Shown here one piece after another: positions 54,110 to 64,000 of a stretch of DNA of 64,000 bases. A program made the position numbers and the translations under genes. Position 1 is the first letter of the stretch; each line of letters starts with the position of its first letter. The notes beneath the pieces were generated by a model. It worked only from the letters and a program-made list of their open reading frames with translations. It searched no databases and was not told the DNA's origin. This DNA is from Ichthyophis bannanicus. Lineage: Eukaryota > Chordata > Amphibia > Gymnophiona > Ichthyophiidae. The stretch spans positions 1,241,751,523 through 1,241,815,522 of the forward strand of contig CM066033.1 in assembly GCA_033557465.1 (NCBI GenBank), in the 5' to 3' direction.

Positions 54110-54905
54110 TGGGTGTTTTTATGCTATGCACTTTAAATTTGATTGTTATGATTTTAATTAGTTTTTATTTTCATTTATGTTTTTTCTAAGCTGCATTCTG
54201 CATTGAGCAATTTCTTGAAAAGGCAACTTATGAACTGAATAAACAAGTAACAAATAATAATTAAATTAGGGTAACCAGCAGTGCTTCAACGGCATTGGAC
54301 TTCCAAAAGGGCCGAGTGACCTGCACAAAAAGGACCATGGATAAAATCCAATTTGTACTGTATGCAAAACTGGCTAAAATGGACAAATCTCAGCTTTGCA
54401 GACTGGATAGACTATTTTGATATTTATTTGTCATTTTATTAACTATGAACTCAGGTCATCTGTATGACATTACATAGCACTGACAATAAGCCCAGGACTA
54501 TTTTTGAAACAAAATGGGAGAATATATGTAAAGCGGGAAAATATGTTATTTTGTCTATGCAGTGGTCAAATTAAGAACACAAGAGCTTCTATACAGAGTC
54601 AGATCATCTTTGCTAAAATACAGACTATAGGGCACAATCCAGGTTGTCCAGTCTTTTCCCAAGGTCCTATGCAAATCTAGGCTAAAAATTCACCTTTTTG
54701 AGACTGATTTTGGATCTTGATCCCCTTATTTTCCTGTTTAATACTCATATGCTTAATCATTTCTCTATAAATAAAATTCCCTAGTCCCTTTTTTGTTCTG
54801 TTTGTCTATATTGAATAGACTGTAAACTCTCTTGAGAAGGGACTTTCTCTTATGTATATATATACAGCGCTGCATATAGTTAAACTATAAAAATGATCAG
54901 TAACA
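54110..54905 (+). mobile_element. Two LINE 3' tails
   Basis: 54110-54260 looks like an L2 3' UTR (TCTAAGCTGCATTCTGCATTG then GAATAAACAAGTAACAAATA). 54600-54905 has a C-terminal-like coding trace and a tail with GACTGTAAACTCTCTTGAG and ACAGCGCTGCATATAGT, resembling the inverse of 49328-49360 at the 3' end of the antisense LINE. Confidence 0.5.
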
Positions 54906-55700
54906 GTAAGAGAACAGATACAAAACTGCACCAGAAACGCTGTTTAGCTTTCAATTTTGCACTACTTACAGTAGCACAGATCTTCAAAATTATTATGCAT
55001 TGAACTACACAAAAATACAACAGTGTGTGGTCTTGTTATTATGCCATTTTTGTTCAAGTGTCCATTTGCTGTAAAGCAAAGTCTCGTAAAACAAACTGCA
55101 CTAAGGGCTGGCCCGAGGGCCAATGCAAGTTATTAGGCTCCCTATATAAGCCTTCAGCCTTAACCCCTGCTACACCCCCCCCCCCCCACCACCACACCAA
55201 GATTTAGATAATTGAAGTATCATAATCATCTGGATATCACCCCTCCAACAAAAGTCCTATAAATATGCATACTTGAACATCATACACTGAAATATTAAAC
55301 TTTGCTTTGTATGTATACGTGTGCGGGCTCTAACTGCAAGTAAAAGAATGTGCTGATGGCTCTTTGAGTTTTTGTGGCTATCAGGGTCTATAATTTTGCT
55401 TTGACTGTTGCTGCTCTATAGTGACCCCCAGACACTGCTGCCCTAAGCAGCCATCTAGATTTGTCTAATGATTTGGATGGCACTGATTGCATTAGGTAAA
55501 AATTCAAGGTACGTGGCAGGATCTTTGTCCAATCTCATTGTATAACATAACAGTGAATATCACTTGAGTATGTGTAATATGTGCTAAATGTCTAGGTCAG
55601 ATGTACATCGTTTTTGAGTACATAAAATAAAATGATAAAAAATTGTTTAAGGCGTCTGGTTCTGTGAATCATATGGTTTAGGACCACCAAGCAGAAACCC
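54906..55700. other. Intronic sequence with possible hAT-like end
   Basis: From about 55110, AGGGCTGGCCCGAGGG resembles the left terminus of the element at 41460-41752, and a poly-C run follows at 55174. I could not find a right terminus. Nothing else recognised. Confidence 0.4.
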
Positions 55701-56153
55701 TTAGGGGGTCTTTTACTAAATGGACACTAGGTGGCAGTGCGTGTTCTGGTGCATGCTAAAGGTGCTCTGGGACATGCATCGACAGCTTGTGGAAGGCCAT
55801 GACAGCGCTGGGTGATTTCCCTTCTAACTGTGCAACCCGTATTAGGGTTGCAAGTAGGCGGGTTAAAGGCAGAGAGTGGGCGTGGTGAACTCAGTGCAGT
55901 TAGTGCTGTGTTCAGACTGCATGCTAACTGCATTAGTGTGGGTTCACCTAATGCCACCTCAATAAATGGCATTAGGTGCACTTGCGCTAATGCAGCATGC
56001 GCTAGAGGACAAGGCTCTTCAATAACTGCCAGGGACGTGCTTTCTATGTCCCCAACAGTTAATGTGTTGATGTTGCACATAATGTGCCAGGTTTTCGGCA
56101 TTATTGGCATTAGGTGCAACACTTTAGCAGTCGTTAGTAAAAGACCCCCTAAT
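55701..56153. mobile_element. MITE-like element with 19-bp perfect terminal inverted repeats
   Basis: TTAGGGGGTCTTTTACTAA at 55701-55719 is exactly inverted at 56135-56153. If the outermost TA pairs are the target duplication, the element proper runs from GGGGGTC to GACCCCC between TA dinucleotides, a Tc1/mariner-like arrangement. The interior repeats GCATTAGGTGCA-type words and has no transposase. Confidence 0.8.
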
Positions 56154-56239
56154 TGATTAATATTTTCTCTTGCAATAGCCCTGCCCATTAACCTGTTCAA
56201 TTATTATGGATAGAGAAACTCATCTAAAATACAAACTGC

Positions 56240-56410
56240 ATTTCTCATTTAGTAGTGTACGTTAATGAGCTGATGCACGTTAAAGCAGTTTAATGCAAGT
56301 CCTGTTAATCTCAATGGAACCTGTTTACTATTCCAATAACTTGAATTACCTGTGTTAATGTGTATTAACACCTTTTAACTTGTTAACACAAGCTAGTAAA
56401 TGAGGCCCAA
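56240..56410. mobile_element. Probable diverged MITE
   Basis: Left end CTCATTTAGTAGTGTACGTTAA and right end GTTAACACAAGCTAGTAAATGAGGCC are imperfect inverted repeats, with several TTAA-containing internal palindromes. It lies in the same cluster as the better preserved elements on either side. Confidence 0.5.
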
Positions 56411-56528
56411 ATGTTCGTAAAGACAAAAGAAAACAAATGAAAACAGATTTACTAGAGAAATTAATCTCACATTTCTTAATATGCGCAATAATCAAAGATA
56501 TGACAATTAAAACCAACTATCTGCTTAC

Positions 56529-56672
56529 CATATTGCTGTATGTCCATTGAGGCTTTCTTCACTTCATCCTGTGACCGTCCATCTGTGACAACAACCAGCA
56601 CCTTGGGAACATTTCTCCTCATGCCATTCTCATGTGTCAAGACTTTCTCCCGGATGTACTTCAGGGCTTTCC
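56529..56672 (-). CDS. COL12A1: COL12A1 exon E: von Willebrand A domain, third segment
   Basis: A 144-nt exon that completes a Gly codon, encodes 47 residues and leaves one base. It reads [20 protein letters not shown], then [20 protein letters not shown]. The T-D-G-R-S motif supplies the final Asp of the metal-ion-dependent adhesion site; the hydrophobic VLVVVTD is the central beta strand. Acceptor AG at 56673-56674, donor GT at 56527-56528, both canonical. The intron to exon D is the shortest but one in the window (168 bp). Confidence 0.96.
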
Positions 56673-56840
56673 CTGCAAATTGATATACAAGAAAAGGAAA
56701 ATTTCAGTTTTGTGTGACCATTTTCCATCCAAAAATCCACGTGTACGAGCATGGCAATGGTCTGACATGATCCTAAAAACAATTTCCACATGCAGCCTTT
56801 AGTTGTATGCATGGTAAACTTTAGTAATGAAGATTAGCAC

Positions 56841-56964
56841 CTGTTTTTGTGTTTCCTCCTCTGTACCGAATATTCTGAAGTGCTCCCAATGCCAGTGCTT
56901 TGTCAGCATAAGTATTTAGTTTAAATTCAGACTGGGCATCATCACTGAATTGTACAAAAGAGAC
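56841..56964 (-). CDS. COL12A1: COL12A1 exon D: von Willebrand A domain, second segment
   Basis: A 124-nt exon beginning in phase 0, with 41 full codons and one base left. It reads [20 protein letters not shown], then [20 protein letters not shown]. The Thr of the GGNTKTG loop is the third conserved metal-site residue. Acceptor AG at 56965-56966 and donor GT at 56839-56840 are canonical. No open-frame prediction long enough to flag this exon exists; it was found by continuing the protein from exon C. Confidence 0.95.
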
Positions 56965-57086
56965 CTGAAAAGAGGAATATCTCACATTTAGTCTGGCACC
57001 TTCTAGTTCATTACTGGTGCTCTCAATCCAATATATGTGATATTACAACCAATTATTTATGTAAAAGAAATGCCACAATACCACAG

Positions 57087-57185
57087 AGGTATGTTTATTA
57101 AACAGCGGTAGTGGCTTCCGTGCGATATCAGAGCCTTGCGATATCACATGGAAGCTGCTACCACTATTTAGTAAACATACCCCTT
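57087..57185. mobile_element. Palindromic MITE, about 100 bp
   Basis: The left half (AGGTATGTTTATTAAACAGC and following) and right half (ending TTTAGTAAACATACCCCT) are inverted with few mismatches along almost the whole length, including GGTAGTGGCTTCC against GGAAGCTGCTACC. It lies in the intron between exons C and D. Confidence 0.75.
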
Positions 57186-57462
57186 AGTATTAGTGTAAAA
57201 ATACATTGATGTTAAGTTAGAAAAAAGCCTTAAGAGATTCACTTCCGATCTTATGCTCAGATGCCTATTTAGAAGTGTTAAAGCGAAAGATTCTGTGGCG
57301 GACATTATGATGGCAATTTTATAAATGAAACCTACAAAGTCTGAAAAGCTCGGAAGCCCCAACTATTAATACTCCATCAACAATACTCCCAGACCTCATA
57401 ACTTTTAAATACAATTAATATTTTTGAGGACCATCAAAAAGATGGCATATTAGAGATACATA

Positions 57463-57591
57463 GGGGTCTGTTTACTAAGTGGTGCTAGCAGCTTCCATGC
57501 AAAATCAGAGCTGTGGCCCCATTGAATAAAATGGGGTCGCAATTCCAATTTTGCATGGAAGCCACTAGCGCCGCTTAGTAAACAGACCTCA
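57463..57591. mobile_element. Palindromic MITE, TA-flanked
   Basis: GGTCTGTTTACTAAG at 57465-57479 is exactly inverted at 57574-57588, and inner arms GCTTCCATGCAAAAT and ATTTTGCATGGAAGC also pair. TA dinucleotides flank both ends. A small inner palindrome CCCCATT...AATGGGG lies in the loop. Confidence 0.8.
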
Positions 57592-59625
57592 TAGTCTAAT
57601 TAGAGTGTACTCTCCGTTTTCATCATCAACCAGAGGATCATGGTTGAAGATGTGAGAAGGCTGTTGCCACATTTACTGCTGTCTTGAATGGTGTTGACCC
57701 TGATACAGAAAGATAAGTTTTACTTTCAAAACATAAAACAATGTCAACTTTGATGTTATGAAAGATTAAATTATTTAAAATTTGGACCGATGATGAAAAT
57801 GGAGAGCACACTCTAATGAGACTATATATCTCTAATATGCCGTCTTTCTGATGATCCACAAAAATATTAATTGTATTTAAAATTTAAAAGGTCCGAGAGC
57901 ATTGTTGATGGAGTATGGGTAATTTTATAAAATCATTAAAGCACACACGTTAATGGCTCTTATCAATACTGAATGGCGTAAAGTACATACTTTGACATGA
58001 AAGTGCCTGCCTACTTAGCTAGTAGGTATAGCCGAGGGTCATAGACCAGATGGAGCTTGGGTGGAGTTTGTAAGTATGTCCATTGACTATGAAATATCTT
58101 AATCTATGTGAATACTTGAACTTCACGTGCATTCATTGTCACCTGCTATAGAGTAGGTATAAATGTTCGTGTCTCAGTTTAAGGCCTGATTTCTGCCACT
58201 TAATGCTCGCATTTTATAAATATAAGTAAGCACCTACTTGTCTTTAAAAAAAAAAGTTTGAAATAGGCATGTTTTGGTTGCGTTAACCTAGGTATCCTGT
58301 TATAAAATCATCTTCCAACTGTCTACTATTTATTACTAGAGCAAATTAGAAAGTATAGATCTTGCATATAATATTGTTTTGTAATAGTATGAAGCTTCCA
58401 GAGGGGAGGCCAGCTTAATCTTAGTAGCAAAAATTACTCAGAGGTTTGTGAAACTTTATAGACTGACAGATTTACTAAGGCATCAGCTTTTCAGAAAAAC
58501 AGCCTTCTACTAAGTATTGGTATGCCCCAGGAACACCCCCGCAGAGGAGCCCCATGTCATTTATTTCAGGGTATCTAAATGTGCAGTGAAGACAAAAGAT
58601 AGAATCCTTTCTTTGAAGGTAATCTACAACATGAAGGAAAGAAAGTTGGCTTGAAAAGGGCCAGAAACAAGTGTCTCCCTGGCAAATCTGACACTGTCTA
58701 AGGACTGGTGAGGGGTGTTAAGAGTCCATGAGCAAACAGAGCTCCATATATTCCCAAGGAGGAGATATTTTGGCAAGGCACAGGATTTTGAGAAAAGGGG
58801 TTTTCCAAACGAAGAAACCAGAAATCTAGAAGTTCTCCTTGAATACCAGTGTTGTAGGGGTGTGAAAGTGGAAGTGATGCTCCTGAAATCGTTTTACATT
58901 TGCGAAAGAAAATGTTTCTGCAAGTATTGGAGGAGGATTTTATTGGAAACACTATGAAATAGTTTCAAGTGCTACCATTTGGAGGAAAGCTGACAAGAAC
59001 TGTATTAATAAATCCTGTCTAAAACCAGCCGCGTTGAATATACCACCCACTGCAGCATGATTGGACTTCTTAGATCCTGAATACCATTTATCTCAGAAGA
59101 AGGTGCACTTGGTGCCTGAGATCCAGTATTCCCTCTGAGGTGCACAGGAGTCTGTCGCTCATGTTCCTATCATCGTGATTGGGACAGCATGGAATCCCAG
59201 GGTGGGCAAATTCTGCAAGACTCCCAGGAGACCTCACTGTCAGCTTGAAACCACCAGCTTGCTGCAGCACATCCGGCTGTAGGAGCGTGAGCAACATAGC
59301 TGAGGTCCTCTACACCATCTGTTTGACCTACTGTGAGACGTCTTACTAAGAGACAGCTATACTTGTATAAAAACCTTTAAGAATTGTAAGCTTGAGTAGC
59401 AACCTGACATACGACGGTTCTTATGAACTCTGAAGCAATTCCATTTATATGGTGCCTGATCCATGATATTACATCATGTGTTTTACATGGGAGTCAATGA
59501 CTTTCTCCTTTAAAGCTACATTTTCTTGTTTGTTGGACTTGGAGATTTTAGCATTCTCTTTATGCTGAACATAAACGTGTATAATATATGTTTAAAAAGT
59601 TGCATGGGAACAAAGATTGGCACAC
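57592..59625. other. Intronic sequence between exons C and D
   Basis: Apart from the MITEs upstream I see no feature. Several short open frames have no recognisable motif. Confidence 0.5.
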
Positions 59626-59765
59626 CTGAACTCCAGTGGGGCTGATCACATCAAAAGCTCCAATAGTATTGAACACAAACTGGCGCACTTTGTTGAAGCT
59701 TTCATCACCAATACTCCAGGAGGCGTCGATAAGAAACACTATGTCAGCTTTGGCTCCTTTGCATA
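59626..59765 (-). CDS. COL12A1: COL12A1 exon C: start of the last von Willebrand A domain
   Basis: A 140-nt exon: two bases complete a Val codon, then 46 codons ending in phase 0. The translation begins [20 protein letters not shown] and continues [17 protein letters not shown] and [14 protein letters not shown] is the D-x-S-x-S motif of the metal-ion-dependent adhesion site; with Thr in exon D and Asp in exon E the site is complete. The Cys at the start can pair with that in exon F. Acceptor AG 59766-59767, donor GT 59624-59625. Confidence 0.96.
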
Positions 59766-60812
59766 CTGAAAAGTACAAGGCACTCATTTAACCAGAGATA
59801 CCTATGAAAGATAGCCACGTTCTCGTCACATTATTCCTCCCCTCACACCCACCACTTTATTCTCCCCGCAGTTCACGTCTCAATAAAGGTTTTTAGTAAT
59901 ACAGAAAGCTACCTCTTTATTACATTTAAACATAGAAATATAATTTACATTGATGGGAAACTTATGCATATCAAGTTAGAACAATCGTGACTTTGACTTC
60001 ATGTTTGAGAGCCTAGGGTCCAGCCAACGGCATTATAACGTACTCTTGTTTTGCAATGTGTGACCACTGGGACGTGGATGCTGGGATGGGTATCTAACCA
60101 GTTGCATAGCCCAGTTACTCATCCTGCTAAGGTCTGCTTGCTGCACAAAGCTTGACTGATCCCCTAGTCAGCTGCATGAGGCCTGATTGGTAATAAGCTG
60201 CTGGGCAGGCCCAATTATTCATCAGCATTCACTCCTCATAATATTACTAGAATGAATCCTATACTTCTTTGGCACTCTGTGCTAAAAGGCCCTGGATCCT
60301 CTTTGGTCTTCAGAATGATAAATATCGATAGACCCAGATTTCTGTAACTCTGCCAGGTACAAAGATAGCAACACTCTGTTTGGCCTTGCATGCTCCTTTA
60401 CATACACCACCACTGAGTCTAAGATCCTTTGACCCCACTTATAATGTGATGACCAAGTCCATTGAACTTGAGCCATGTCTGGCTTGAGATATGGCTGATA
60501 TTGCTATCATTCTGATGGTGCCTTTCATACTGGGCTATATCCTCTCTTTTCTCACCCCTCTAACTGTATGTCTTTGTTCCTCTCTCCATGTTCCCCTACC
60601 TTCAGCAAAAGCAGATCAGCACAGTACAAAGTACTCAGACAGTTCTACCCTGCGCACTAGGAATATGAGGTGGAAGTGAATCTATGTCACCGTTGGCAAG
60701 GATATTTCACTCAATAAGGCAGGCTATGAGCCAAGCCCATACTACAGAGTTATTCAGAAGCATGAAATCAAGAATTTTCGAAATAGAAAGCAAAGTTTGC
60801 CATTCTACTTAC
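59766..60812. other. Intron between exons B and C
   Basis: 1047 bp, AT-rich, with no repeat or coding segment that I can identify. Confidence 0.6.
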
Positions 60813-60887
60813 CTTCACGAGCTGGTGGAATGGTAGGAGGTGGAGGAGGTGCAGGAGGGTCCGTTGGTGATTCTGTTGGTTTAATCA
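60813..60887 (-). CDS. COL12A1: COL12A1 exon B: proline-rich linker
   Basis: A 75-nt exon that completes a Leu codon with two bases, encodes 24 residues and leaves one base. It reads IKPTESPTDPPAPPPPPTIP and then PARE. This Pro/Thr-rich hinge lies between the last fibronectin III domain and the last von Willebrand A domain; it is likely extended and could carry O-glycans. Acceptor AG 60888-60889, donor GT 60811-60812. Confidence 0.93.
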
Positions 60888-61236
60888 CTAACATTAAAAA
60901 AAACAAGATTAAAATCCCAGTCGTAAAATCATACGACAGAGAAAGCAAATATTCTGAAATTCATCAAATTACTAAGAAAAGAAAACAATGACTATTGATT
61001 ATTTCAACAAGATGTGCCTGGTACTCTGTCAAACTGTAAAAGAATACCAGCCGAAAGGAAAATATTGGTAAAAGACATGCCAAAGTAATTAAACTAATTA
61101 CTCAGGCTACGGTTATTGCATGTTAAAATGCAAAGTTTGAACGTACTACAAAAAAGATGTAGGTTAATGGTTGAAGTAAGATGTGTTGTATAGCAACAGT
61201 GTGATCCGGATAATAGCTCTTTTCCTGTCCACTTAC

Positions 61237-61383
61237 ATGTGCGTTCTTTCACTGAGACTCCAGGGCCCTCGAGGTTAGGCGTCTGAACAAAGACAGTGGC
61301 ATTGTACTCTTTGTCGGGCGAGAGGCCACTGAAACAATAAGTGGTTTCTGACCCAGTTACTGTAACTTCTTGTCCACGAGACC
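61237..61383 (-). CDS. COL12A1: COL12A1 exon A: C-terminal half of the last fibronectin III domain
   Basis: A 147-nt exon, phase 1 at both ends: two bases complete a codon, 48 codons follow and one base remains. It reads [20 protein letters not shown], then [15 protein letters not shown] and [13 protein letters not shown]. The L-S-P-D-K-E-Y pattern is the typical fibronectin III 'LxPxxxY' strand, and NAT could be N-glycosylated. Acceptor AG 61384-61385, donor GT 61235-61236. The exon with the first half of the domain should lie upstream; I did not find it between 61384 and 64000. Confidence 0.93.
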
Positions 61384-61639
61384 CTGTGAAGAAAAAGAAA
61401 CAAAGTACTGTAATGCCCATTCAGAGGAAGGAAGAGAATAGGGATGCTGAAATTTAGAAAGATTACAGTGCATCTTTCTTAATATTTGGGGAGAGGCATG
61501 GCTAGTGGTTAGAGTACTGAGCTTGGTACCAGGAGACCAGTTTTCAAATGCTTCTCCTGTCATTGCTACTCATTATGAGCGTCGATGGATCATTTTTCCT
61601 CCTGATTTTGCACTGTCCTGGTTTAGGATACGAACATAC

Positions 61640-61935
61640 AGTAAGATATGTCATACTGGGTCAGACCAAGGGTCCATCAAGCACAGTATCCTGTCTCCAA
61701 CAGCGGCCAATCCAGGTCACAAGTACCTGTCAGGTTCCCAAAAAGGTAGACAGATTCTATGTTGCTTATTCCAGTCCTCTTTCATAATGGTTTATGGACT
61801 TTTCCTCCAGGGAACTTGTCCACACCGCTTTTAAACCTAGCTACACTAACAGTTTTTACTACACCCTCCAGTAATGAATTCCAGAGTTTGATTATGTAGC
61901 TCCATTGCATGTTCCCTAGTCTTTCTATTTTTTGA
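61640..61935 (-). mobile_element. CR1 LINE 3' end fragment
   Basis: Plus-strand form begins ATGTCATACTGGGTCAGACC and includes CAACAGCGGCCAATCCAGGT, as in the CR1 fragment at 2458-3685. It is directly followed by L2 sequence. A tRNA-like SINE head fragment precedes it at 61497-61560. Confidence 0.75.
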
Positions 61936-62645
61936 AGGATGATATAGAAGAACTAAAGAGAACACTAATGAAACTAGGTGCTTTGTTGCAAACACAGGGG
62001 ATTTGTAACAATAATCAAAGCCTTCCTGACCTTAGCCTACCACCAGCTATTCTCCGAATATCTACATTCCTTATGCCAGAAAACAACAGAAAAGAGGCCT
62101 CGAAGAGCTCACCAGCCACACTTACCATTCCGCTAGTAAACAGAAAAAGCACACAAGCATCATCGAATAGGGCATTCTCCCTATTTGCACCGAAGATCTG
62201 GAATAATCTCCCTGACAACATCCAAACAACAAAGAGCCTGGAGGACTTTTGCAAAAAAATAAAGGCATACTTATTTACGGAACATTTCGGAAATTGCCTA
62301 CCTAAATTATGTCCCCAGTATTATAGCAATTAGAAGCTAGTACCCTCCTCTACTCCTCTTTGGCCTCCCTCAAGTTCCCCTCTCCTTTCCTCTCCTTTCA
62401 CTAAGCTCGCTCCCCTTCCTCCCCCCCCCCCTTTTTAGCTTATAGCCTCTCCCATGCACCAATGTTATACCCACTTCATGATTATGTATATGTTCTTCCT
62501 GATACCCCTGTTAATTGGCCAGCTCATATGTTTGATGTTGTGTTAGAGTTATCGCAAATGTTTTATGTACACTACCATTCATCTTGTTCCATGTAAACTG
62601 CCTTGACACTGTGAAAGGCGGTTTAGAAATCTAGCTAAATAAATA
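61936..62645 (+). pseudogene. L2 LINE C-terminal fragment and 3' tail
   Basis: An open stretch ends with the L2 C-terminal pattern NRAFSLFAPKIWNNLPDNIQ and LEDFCKKIKAYLF. The 3' UTR ends in CATGTAAACTGCCTTGACAC and AAAGGCGGTTTAGAAAT plus AATAAATA. Confidence 0.8.
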
Positions 62646-63111
62646 ATAACCCTGCCTCTTGGAACACCTTTATAGAGAGAGAGGGTCATTTTATATCCAT
62701 GTACCTAGGCATGGAAACACATATACACCTGTGTGCCTTTATAAAACAGCCCCCTGAAAATTGTCGCACAAAGTTACACATGCTCCAAGCAGCAAATAAC
62801 CTTCTGCATGTACACGGCAGGAAGAATTAGCACCTATGTGTTGATAAGATAAGTGCCGATCTTGCTCTCTCTGCCCATTCTCTGCTGCCAAGAATACCTA
62901 CACATGGAAGCAATTGTATAAAACCTTATAAACTTGCATGGCCAAATACATGGATAAACAAAATGCATGCATACTGGCAACATGCATATCCTTAAACATC
63001 TAGCATGTGTAGGCATTCCTGGGGATGGAGTTTGGAAGAAGTTCCAAGGCATGCATGGATGCTGAATATTAACTCCCACATGCATAAAACTAGAAATTAT
63101 GGGGGATGTTC
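62646..63111. other. Unassigned sequence
   Basis: Contains GTCATTTTATA and CTTTATAAAACAGCCCC motifs that look like ends of small DNA elements, but I cannot define one. Confidence 0.4.
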
Positions 63112-63545
63112 AAAGGCATCTGCACGGTTTGCTGACCTGCAATCTGTGTAAATGCCAGTTAGAGGGATATCCAGCGGCCGTGACATGGTTAGTGCCGCTG
63201 GATATCCACGGGTTCTCCACTACATGCCTCGATGCTACGCGGTTAGCAGCAGGATGTGTTGTGGACATTTTGGGGTGAAGTGAAGGCAGCACCCATTGCT
63301 AATTGGGCAGTGGCAATATTGAACCACTGTCCAGTTAGCAACCCATGGGTAAGGTCAGGTGTGGCAAAAGCTGGCCTAATTTTACCCAGGGAGTGGCTCA
63401 ATATCACCACTGCCCTGGTTAGCTTCCGGCTTCTGCAGTGACCCAGATGTAAAATGCTCATGGCCAGATTTGGTCCCAGAATTCAATATCCGAAGTTAGA
63501 ATTTAGTCGCAATGGTTCTACACCACTCAGGCCACTTACAAAACT
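63112..63545. repeat. Unclassified repeat H, copy 5
   Basis: Words shared with 44530-44960 include GCTAATTGGGCAGTGGCAATATTGA (there GCTAACTGGGCAGTGGCGATATTGA), TTAGC..CCCATGGGTAA and GCTGGATATCC. Confidence 0.6.
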
Positions 63546-63551
63546 ACCCCT

Positions 63552-64000
63552 TATGGGCCCGATTCTGAGAGGCAACTTGCGGGGCTGCATGTCCCGGCAA
63601 GACATGTAGCCCTGCAAGCCATCCTGCCCGCATTCCCCCTCTGACTCTCCCCGCAAGGCCAGATCAGCAGTACGGGGAGAGCCGGTGGGGAGGTGGGAGG
63701 GGGTGGAGTGGAGGCGGGCCGAGGAGGCAGGATGTACAGGGCTGATTCAGGTCACAGTCCTGTACATCCTGCGGGGTCAGAGGGAATGTGCTACTTATTC
63801 CACTTCGAAGGTGGAATAAACAGCTTTAACCAGACAATCAGGACCGGAACCCTGCCCAGAGGCCGGGGCCGAGGGCATATAGGTCCCCACTGCTCAATCC
63901 TGGCCCCAGCTGCCCAGCTTTGGGTCAGATAGTGGGGAAACAGTGGATCGGTGCTGCGGGAGTCCAGGGGGCCTGCAGGGAGGATGTCCCCGTGGGTCTG
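63552..64000. repeat. GC-rich multi-hairpin repeat, copy 3, cut by window end
   Basis: Same orientation as 17965-18575. Hairpins include GGATGTACAGG/CCTGTACATCC (63730-63770) and TTATTCCAC/GTGGAATAA (63796-63819). It continues past the right edge. Confidence 0.65.

Noticed and set aside
34164..61383. COL14A1 (or COL20A1) instead of COL12A1
   Set aside because: These paralogues share the domain order, but the wording of exons I and J ([21 protein letters not shown]...GE.QTVTF) and of the Pro-rich linker is closer to type XII. This comparison is from memory and should be confirmed by alignment.
327..62645. Endogenous retrovirus or LTR element
   Set aside because: I found reverse transcriptases only of the LINE and DIRS types, no direct long terminal repeats, no protease or integrase motifs and no primer-binding site.

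Overview
This is vertebrate nuclear DNA from a repeat-rich genome. The only host gene I can support is part of a minus-strand collagen gene, best matched to COL12A1 (type XII, a FACIT collagen). Ten exons lie between 61.4 kb and 34.2 kb. They add up to 1226 nt, or 408 codons, in one open frame with GT/AG borders and matching phases throughout. In order of transcription they encode the end of the last fibronectin III domain, a Pro-rich linker, a complete von Willebrand A domain with its metal site, and most of the thrombospondin-N/laminin-G-like domain. The preceding exons lie beyond the right edge. I could not find the next exon in the 34 kb to the left, so that intron is probably longer than 34 kb.

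Everything else is intron filled with transposable elements. From 0 to 13.3 kb there is a pile-up of L2 and CR1-clade LINEs, a DIRS gag remnant cut into pieces by later insertions, and a nearly full-length CR1 (8.7-13.3 kb) with an ORF1 carrying an SGNH-esterase-like domain and a damaged ORF2. From 13.3 to 23.3 kb there are SINEs, a long pyrimidine tract and unclassified repeats. From 23.4 to 29.15 kb there is a nearly complete minus-strand DIRS-like tyrosine-recombinase retrotransposon with inverted terminal repeats and an internal complementary region. From 35.8 to 41.75 kb there are old CR1-like copies with an L2 and a hAT foldback element inserted in them. From 48.5 to 54.0 kb there is a four-level nest: an L2 split by a hAT transposon, split by an antisense L2-clade LINE, split by an RTE LINE, with target-site duplications visible at two levels. 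From 55.7 to 57.6 kb there is a cluster of small palindromic elements with termini reading ...TTTACTAA.

The mixture of CR1, L2, RTE, DIRS, hAT and several tRNA-headed SINE families, together with very long introns, suggests an amphibian. A caecilian is my best guess, but this is inference from repeat style, not proof. Two SINE groups carry 3' tails that match two different LINE clades present in the same window (L2 and RTE), which suggests which LINE machinery moved each. I see no rRNA, genuine tRNA gene, CRISPR array, bacterial operon or endogenous retrovirus.
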